This document shows, piece after piece, positions 42,194 to 46,574 of a stretch of 46,574 bases of DNA. Location: NCBI RefSeq assembly GCF_000469345.1, contig NZ_KI271191.1:1-46574 (forward strand). The letters are read 5' to 3'. The stretch comes from Eubacterium ramulus ATCC 29099. GTDB taxonomy: Bacteria > Bacillota > Clostridia > Lachnospirales > Lachnospiraceae. Made by a program: the position numbers and the translations under genes. The notes under the pieces were generated by a model that worked only from the letters and a program-made list of their open reading frames with translations, ran no database searches and was not told the origin of the DNA. Position 1 is the first letter of the stretch. Each line of letters begins with the position of its first letter.

Positions 42194-43616
42194 ACACAAA
42201 GAATTGCGTTCCCACACAAAACATTTTACTGTCCTCTGTGACAAAAACCCCCTTTGGAAAATTCCACGGATCCGCTTGCAGTTTCTTGTCACGATCCTGC
42301 TTTCCTTCATGCTGGCCGTTGGTGGTTTTTCTCTCACCTGGCATATGATGCCCTGTGCATGGAAAATTGCCCGCCACATTCCCGGTATGGATCTGGACCG
42401 CGAGACTCTTAAGACAGAGCTCACAGAACGTGCCAAAAATTACGACCTGCCTTCTTCCGAAAATAATAAGCAGGAGCAGGCAGCGTTCAAACCATTTTTT
42501 GACTGCCTGGATTCTTACACTGGCATCGCAATTTACAGTGGGTCTGAACGTTACTTTCGTACACAGCATACCGCCGACATCGTTCACAGCAAGAACTGGA
42601 ACTTTTTTACCAACATGATCTTTCAGATCACATACAGTAATTACGCAAGCGTGTTACCTCTGAACGGAATCGAAGATTATTTTCAGATAAAAGTAGAATT
42701 TAAAAACGAAACCGGCGAACTGTATGTCTCCAGTTTCCACAACTCCAAACTGACCATTCCGTGGTTCCTGTTTTCCATCGGAGTTGCACTCTTTCTGTTG
42801 CTGTTACTGCCACTTTTGTTTTTGCGGAAAAAAGTACAGGACATCGGCATTCTAAAAGACCACATTTTGCAAATGTCCGGTGGGGATTTAAATCATCCCA
42901 TCGCTTCCATGGGAAATGATGAGCTTGGTGTCCTCGCACGGGAACTGGATCAGATGCGCAATACCCTGTACACCAACATACAGCAGGAAGTGGAAAGCCG
43001 TCGGGCCAATCAGGACCTCATCACTGCCATGTCCCATGATCTGCGCACACCACTAACCATTTTACATGGTTATCTGGATATTCTGGCACTTGGCCGCAAT
43101 CCAGAGCAACAATCTGAATATGTCCGGCGCTGTCTGCAAAAAACAGAAGACATCCAGCAGCTGACCGACCGCATGTTTGAATATTCTCTGGTTTACGAAC
43201 CCCCGCAATCCCCTCTTCTGGTTCCGGTTCCTCTGAAAAATGTACAGCACATGCTCTCCGAGCATCTGGATTTTCTCCGGCTTGCCGGATTTCAGACATC
43301 AGAAACCATAGCTCCATTGTACGGACAGATCGAAGGCGATGAAACATCCCTGAAGCGGTTGTTTCAAAATCTGTTTTCTAATGTTTTGAAATATGGGGAT
43401 AAATCGGAACCAGTGACTTTACAGATTTCTCAGAAAAATGATATTTTCCAGATCATACTTTCCAATGCAGTAAAAAAAGACCTGACCGGCATTGAAAGCA
43501 ACCGCATCGGATTAAAAAGTGCGGAAAAAATAGCCAAAATGCACCATGGAACCCTGACTTTTACGCAGAAAGATAAAACGCTTTTTCTTGTCGAAGTAAC
43601 GTTTCCTTTGCCGTAA
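42177..43616 (+). CDS. Membrane sensor histidine kinase
   Basis: 479 aa. Membrane segments at about 34-56 and 194-217 enclose an extracellular sensor of about 135 residues; HAMP-like linker (about 217-270) with GDLNHPIASMGNDELGVLA; HisKA with phospho-acceptor His287 (AMSHDLRTPLTIL); HATPase with N-box FQNLFSNVLKYG. The usual DxGxG box and F-box are not seen: after IILSNAV the sequence passes directly to ESNRIGLKSAEKIAKMHHG, so the ATP lid is shortened, a form found in some Firmicutes kinases. GTG at 42177 overlaps the response-regulator stop, giving coupled translation. Confidence 0.88.
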   Translation: MTKKIKHKELRSHTKHFTVLCDKNPLWKIPRIRLQFLVTILLSFMLAVGGFSLTWHMMPCAWKIARHIPGMDLDRETLKTELTERAKNYDLPSSENNKQEQAAFKPFFDCLDSYTGIAIYSGSERYFRTQHTADIVHSKNWNFFTNMIFQITYSNYASVLPLNGIEDYFQIKVEFKNETGELYVSSFHNSKLTIPWFLFSIGVALFLLLLLPLLFLRKKVQDIGILKDHILQMSGGDLNHPIASMGNDELGVLARELDQMRNTLYTNIQQEVESRRANQDLITAMSHDLRTPLTILHGYLDILALGRNPEQQSEYVRRCLQKTEDIQQLTDRMFEYSLVYEPPQSPLLVPVPLKNVQHMLSEHLDFLRLAGFQTSETIAPLYGQIEGDETSLKRLFQNLFSNVLKYGDKSEPVTLQISQKNDIFQIILSNAVKKDLTGIESNRIGLKSAEKIAKMHHGTLTFTQKDKTLFLVEVTFPLP

Positions 43617-43691
43617 TCCTCCACGACATAACGAAATTATTTTCGCTGTATATAAAAGATATTTTCTGTCAAAATTAACATCTTTTCACCC

Positions 43692-43736
43692 AAAAATGGC
43701 ACCTGACGATATCATCGTTCAGATGCCATTTTTTTA
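43692..43736. terminator. Terminator between the kinase gene and secA (convergent)
   Basis: AAAAATGGCA (43692-43701) pairs with TGCCATTTTT (43724-43733), with CTGA/TCAG and GAT/ATC pairs inside. A-run on one side and T-run on the other make it work in both directions for the convergent genes. Confidence 0.85.
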
Positions 43737-43759
43737 TTTCATATAGTATTTTACACTTT

Positions 43760-46324
43760 CTATGCCTTTCTTCCGCAGCACTGTTTGTATTTCTTACCGC
43801 TTCCGCATGGGCACGGATCATTTGGATATACTTTTTTAGTTTCCCGTGTCTTCGGTGCTCTCTGCAGGGAATCGTCTTTGTTTGTTCCGGTTACTTTGGC
43901 AACCTCCTCACGTTCAACCTTCTGCTCTACTTTTACATGGAACAGCAGGCGGATGGTTTCTTCCTGAATGTTTGCCGTCATCTCATCAAACATTTCAAAT
44001 CCGGCCATCTTGTACTCAACCAGCGGATCTCTCTGACCATATGCCTGAAGACCGATGCCTTCACGGAGAATCTCCATATCATCAATATGATCCATCCACT
44101 TACGATCAATGGTTTTCAACAGAACGACACGCTCCAGCTCACGGATCATCTCTTCCTCCGGGAACTCTGCTTCTTTTGCCTCATATAACTTCACTGCACG
44201 CTCTTTGAGCATATGTTTCAGTTCGTTTGCGTTCAGACTCTGAACCTCATCGTCCCCTAACGGCTGCATCGGAATGACAGGGATCAGCAGTTCATTTAAC
44301 TCCAGGACATCCCACTTCTTACCTTCTTCATCCGATACACAGTGATCTACGGTATCTTCCACACGGTCTGTGATCATCTTATAAATGGCACTGCGCATGT
44401 TCTCTCCATCCAGGACACGACGGCGCTCGCCGTAGATAATCTCTCTCTGATCGTTCATAACCTGATCGTACTCCAACAGGTTTTTACGAATACCAAAGTT
44501 GTTACCCTCGATCTTCTCCTGTGCTTTCTCGATTGCACTGGAAAGCATCTTATGCTCAATCTGCTCACCATACGGAACACCCATTGCGTTGAACATATTG
44601 ATCAGTTTTTCAGAACCGAACAGACGCATCAGATCATCTTCCAGAGAAATATAGAAACGGGATTCACCCGGATCTCCCTGTCGGCCGGAACGTCCACGCA
44701 GCTGATTATCAATACGGCGGGATTCATGACGCTCGGTACCAATGATTTTCAGACCACCGGCAGCTTTTGCCTCATCATCCAGTTTGATATCGGTACCACG
44801 GCCTGCCATGTTAGTTGCGATCGTTACTGCACCATGTACACCGGCCTGCGCTACGATTTCAGCCTCAAGTTCATGGAATTTCGCATTTAATACGCTGTGC
44901 TGAATACCTTCTTTTTTCAGCATTCTGCTCAAAAGTTCGGAAGTCTCGATCGTGATCGTACCAACCAGAACCGGCTGACCGGTTTCATGTGCTTTCACAA
45001 CTTCCTGTACAACTGCCTCGAATTTCTCCTGTTTTGTCTTATATACAGCATCTTCTCTGTCGATACGTGCGATCGGACGGTTGGTCGGAATCTCGATAAC
45101 GTCCATGCCGTAGATATCACGGAACTCTTTTTCCTCTGTCAGGGCTGTACCTGTCATACCTGCTTTCTTTGCATATTTATTGAAGAAGTTCTGGAATGTA
45201 ATAGTTGCAAGCGTCTTGCTCTCACGTTTTACTTTTACATGCTCTTTTGCCTCAATTGCCTGATGAAGTCCGTCAGAATAACGACGTCCCGGCATAATAC
45301 GTCCGGTAAACTCATCAACGATCAGGATCTCATCATCTGCAACTACATAATCCTGATCACGGTGCATCAGGTTATGTGCACGCAGTGCAAGGATGATATT
45401 GTGCTGGATCTCAAGATTCTCAGCATCTGCAAGGTTGTCAATCTTGAAAAATTTCTCGACTTTTTCCACACCTTCCTGTGTCAGGTTGATGACTTTATCT
45501 TTCTCATTTACGATGAAATCACCGGTTTCCTCGATTTCAATACCCATGATGGCATCCATTTTGGAAAATTCCTGACTTGCCTCACCACGTTTCATCTGTT
45601 TTGCCAGAATGTCACATGCCTCATACAGCTTGGTGGATTTGCCGCTCTGTCCGGAAATGATCAGCGGTGTACGTGCCTCATCGATCAATACAGAGTCAAC
45701 CTCATCGATGATGGCATAGTGCAGATCACGCTGTACCAGCTGCTCCTTGTAGATAACCATATTGTCACGCAGATAATCGAAACCAAGTTCATTATTGGTA
45801 ACATACGTAATATCACACTCATATGCTTTCTTACGTTCATCATGATCCATATCATTCAGAACCACGCCTACGGTCAGTCCCAGGAACTCATGTACTTTTC
45901 CCATCCATTCAGCATCACGTTTTGCCAGGTAATCATTGACGGTAACGATATGAACACCTTTTCCTTCCAGTGCATTCAGATATGCCGGAGATGTGGAAAC
46001 AAGTGTCTTACCTTCACCGGTCTTCATCTCTGCGATACGTCCCTGATGAAGAACGATACCACCGATGAGCTGTACCCGGTAATGCTCCATGCCAAGCACA
46101 CGTTTTGCAGCTTCACGGACAGTTGCAAAAGCTTCCGGAAGAAGATCATCCAGAGTTTCTCCTTTTGCAAGTCTTTCTTTATATTCTTTTGTTTTACCAC
46201 GCAGCTCCTCATCAGACAATGCCTGCATCTGAGGACGATAACTTTCGATTTTATCCGCGATCGCATAAACTGATTTCAGTTCCCGCTCGCTGTGGGTTCC
46301 AAAAATTTTTTCTATAATATTCAT
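43760..46324 (-). CDS. secA: Protein translocase ATPase SecA
   Basis: 854-aa motor that drives Sec-dependent export through SecYEG. Intact motifs: MKTGEGKTL (Walker A), [19 protein letters not shown], the helicase segment [13 protein letters not shown] and [13 protein letters not shown], and the C-terminal zinc-binding [14 protein letters not shown] for SecB or lipid contact. The frame is open further upstream, but ATG at 46324 gives the usual SecA start (MNIIEKIFG) and has AGGAG seven bases before. A core housekeeping gene, so this part is chromosome backbone. Confidence 0.97.
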   Translation of the reverse strand: MNIIEKIFGTHSERELKSVYAIADKIESYRPQMQALSDEELRGKTKEYKERLAKGETLDDLLPEAFATVREAAKRVLGMEHYRVQLIGGIVLHQGRIAEMKTGEGKTLVSTSPAYLNALEGKGVHIVTVNDYLAKRDAEWMGKVHEFLGLTVGVVLNDMDHDERKKAYECDITYVTNNELGFDYLRDNMVIYKEQLVQRDLHYAIIDEVDSVLIDEARTPLIISGQSGKSTKLYEACDILAKQMKRGEASQEFSKMDAIMGIEIEETGDFIVNEKDKVINLTQEGVEKVEKFFKIDNLADAENLEIQHNIILALRAHNLMHRDQDYVVADDEILIVDEFTGRIMPGRRYSDGLHQAIEAKEHVKVKRESKTLATITFQNFFNKYAKKAGMTGTALTEEKEFRDIYGMDVIEIPTNRPIARIDREDAVYKTKQEKFEAVVQEVVKAHETGQPVLVGTITIETSELLSRMLKKEGIQHSVLNAKFHELEAEIVAQAGVHGAVTIATNMAGRGTDIKLDDEAKAAGGLKIIGTERHESRRIDNQLRGRSGRQGDPGESRFYISLEDDLMRLFGSEKLINMFNAMGVPYGEQIEHKMLSSAIEKAQEKIEGNNFGIRKNLLEYDQVMNDQREIIYGERRRVLDGENMRSAIYKMITDRVEDTVDHCVSDEEGKKWDVLELNELLIPVIPMQPLGDDEVQSLNANELKHMLKERAVKLYEAKEAEFPEEEMIRELERVVLLKTIDRKWMDHIDDMEILREGIGLQAYGQRDPLVEYKMAGFEMFDEMTANIQEETIRLLFHVKVEQKVEREEVAKVTGTNKDDSLQRAPKTRETKKVYPNDPCPCGSGKKYKQCCGRKA

Positions 46325-46351
46325 GTAGTTCTCCTGTACCTTTCCTTCTTT

Positions 46352-46409
46352 GCGGCTATAAGCCGCTAAACATAATCTATATTTTACCACTGAATAAGTC
46401 ATCGCACAA
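46352..46409 (-). promoter_or_regulatory. secA promoter and leader hairpin
   Basis: Minus strand: -35 TTGTGC (46404-46409), 17-bp spacer, -10 TAAAAT (46381-46386). Downstream, GCGGCT-ATA... pairs with AGCCGC (46352-46366), a small hairpin in the secA leader just before the ribosome site. Confidence 0.5.
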
Positions 46410-46483
46410 TACACAAACCGGTAAACGATTTGTGAACTTTTTATAAACGAAGAACTTTTTCTATACACCTCTTTTCAAAGTAT

Positions 46484-46491
46484 GCTATACT
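46484..46491 (+). promoter_or_regulatory. Extended -10 promoter reading right
   Basis: GCTATACT preceded by TAT gives an extended -10-like TGCTATACT; no good -35 seen. It would drive a gene to the right of the window. The last 80 bases hold no gene; they contain CAAGTC/GACTTG inverted arms (about 46547-46570). Confidence 0.35.
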
Positions 46492-46574
46492 TAATTCTTG
46501 AAATCAAATTTTCCCGGAAATCAGATTTCATCTCAGTTTTTACTTTCAAGTCGAACGCACGTGAGACTTGGTGC

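Noticed and set aside
44897-46273. Long plus-strand ORF (458 codons) opposite secA
   Set aside because: It is the antisense shadow of a clear, highly conserved secA; the translation is Cys/Phe/Ile-rich with no domain and no ribosome site.
46545-46560. Start of a 16S rRNA gene suggested by CAAGTCGAACG
   Set aside because: Only 11 bases match; the flanking universal 16S sequence is absent, so it is taken as coincidence.

Overview
The window reads as chromosome of a gut-type Bacillota, most likely a Lachnospiraceae member. Support: low-to-moderate GC, AGGAGG-type ribosome sites, a GH3 glycosidase ending in 22-residue GWWYV-type wall-binding repeats, a DUF6472-like protein, and a PrgI/Maff2/VirB6/VirB4 conjugation module typical of clostridial integrative conjugative elements (ICEs). 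I cannot name genus or species.

Positions 1 to about 29480 are one ICE, nearly all on the minus strand, running off the left edge. From its right end leftward: an AIPR abortive-infection-family gene at the border; ParA and ParB; a short non-coding tract with hairpins and a four-run G tract; a very large SpaA/VaFE LPXTG-type surface adhesin; small proteins and a short RadC; a cargo operon of RloA, RloB (AbiL-like phage defence pair) and a KAP-type P-loop NTPase; a DUF3991/Toprim protein; several tiny proteins; DUF5688; MobC; the relaxase; PcfB; an ArdC-like protein; the VirD4 coupling ATPase; a Maff2 pilin-like protein; VirB6; PrgI; the VirB4 ATPase; a DUF6075-like protein; and a bifunctional lysozyme/CHAP wall hydrolase. 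At the far left is a MecA-like class B penicillin-binding protein whose promoter is overlapped by a BlaI/MecI-like operator. Together these make a transfer machine (relaxosome, coupling protein, type IV secretion channel, wall hydrolase) with partition, adhesion, phage-defence and probable beta-lactam-resistance cargo.

The right end of the ICE lies inside uvrB: only the first 94 codons remain (29480-29764) before a stop created at the junction. To the right is a graveyard of older events: a tyrosine-integrase C-terminal fragment joined to a Cas3 HD-domain N-terminal fragment (29926-30502). Ordinary chromosome follows: a DUF2085 membrane protein, a 23-residue membrane peptide, a long (~550 nt) leader with a 29-codon ORF before the magnesium transporter gene mgtE, an AraC regulator fused to a GH39-like domain that has lost its usual acid/base glutamate, a secreted GH3 glycosidase, a DUF6472-like protein, a DAPG/phloretin-hydrolase-family enzyme divergent from an OmpR-type two-component system, and secA.

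The observations most worth following are the three-gene RloA-RloB-KAP operon with its own consensus promoter and terminator; two homologous hairpin leaders, each lying just after a defence gene and just before a core ICE operon; the BlaI-like control of the PBP; the disrupted uvrB; and the cas3-integrase remnant.
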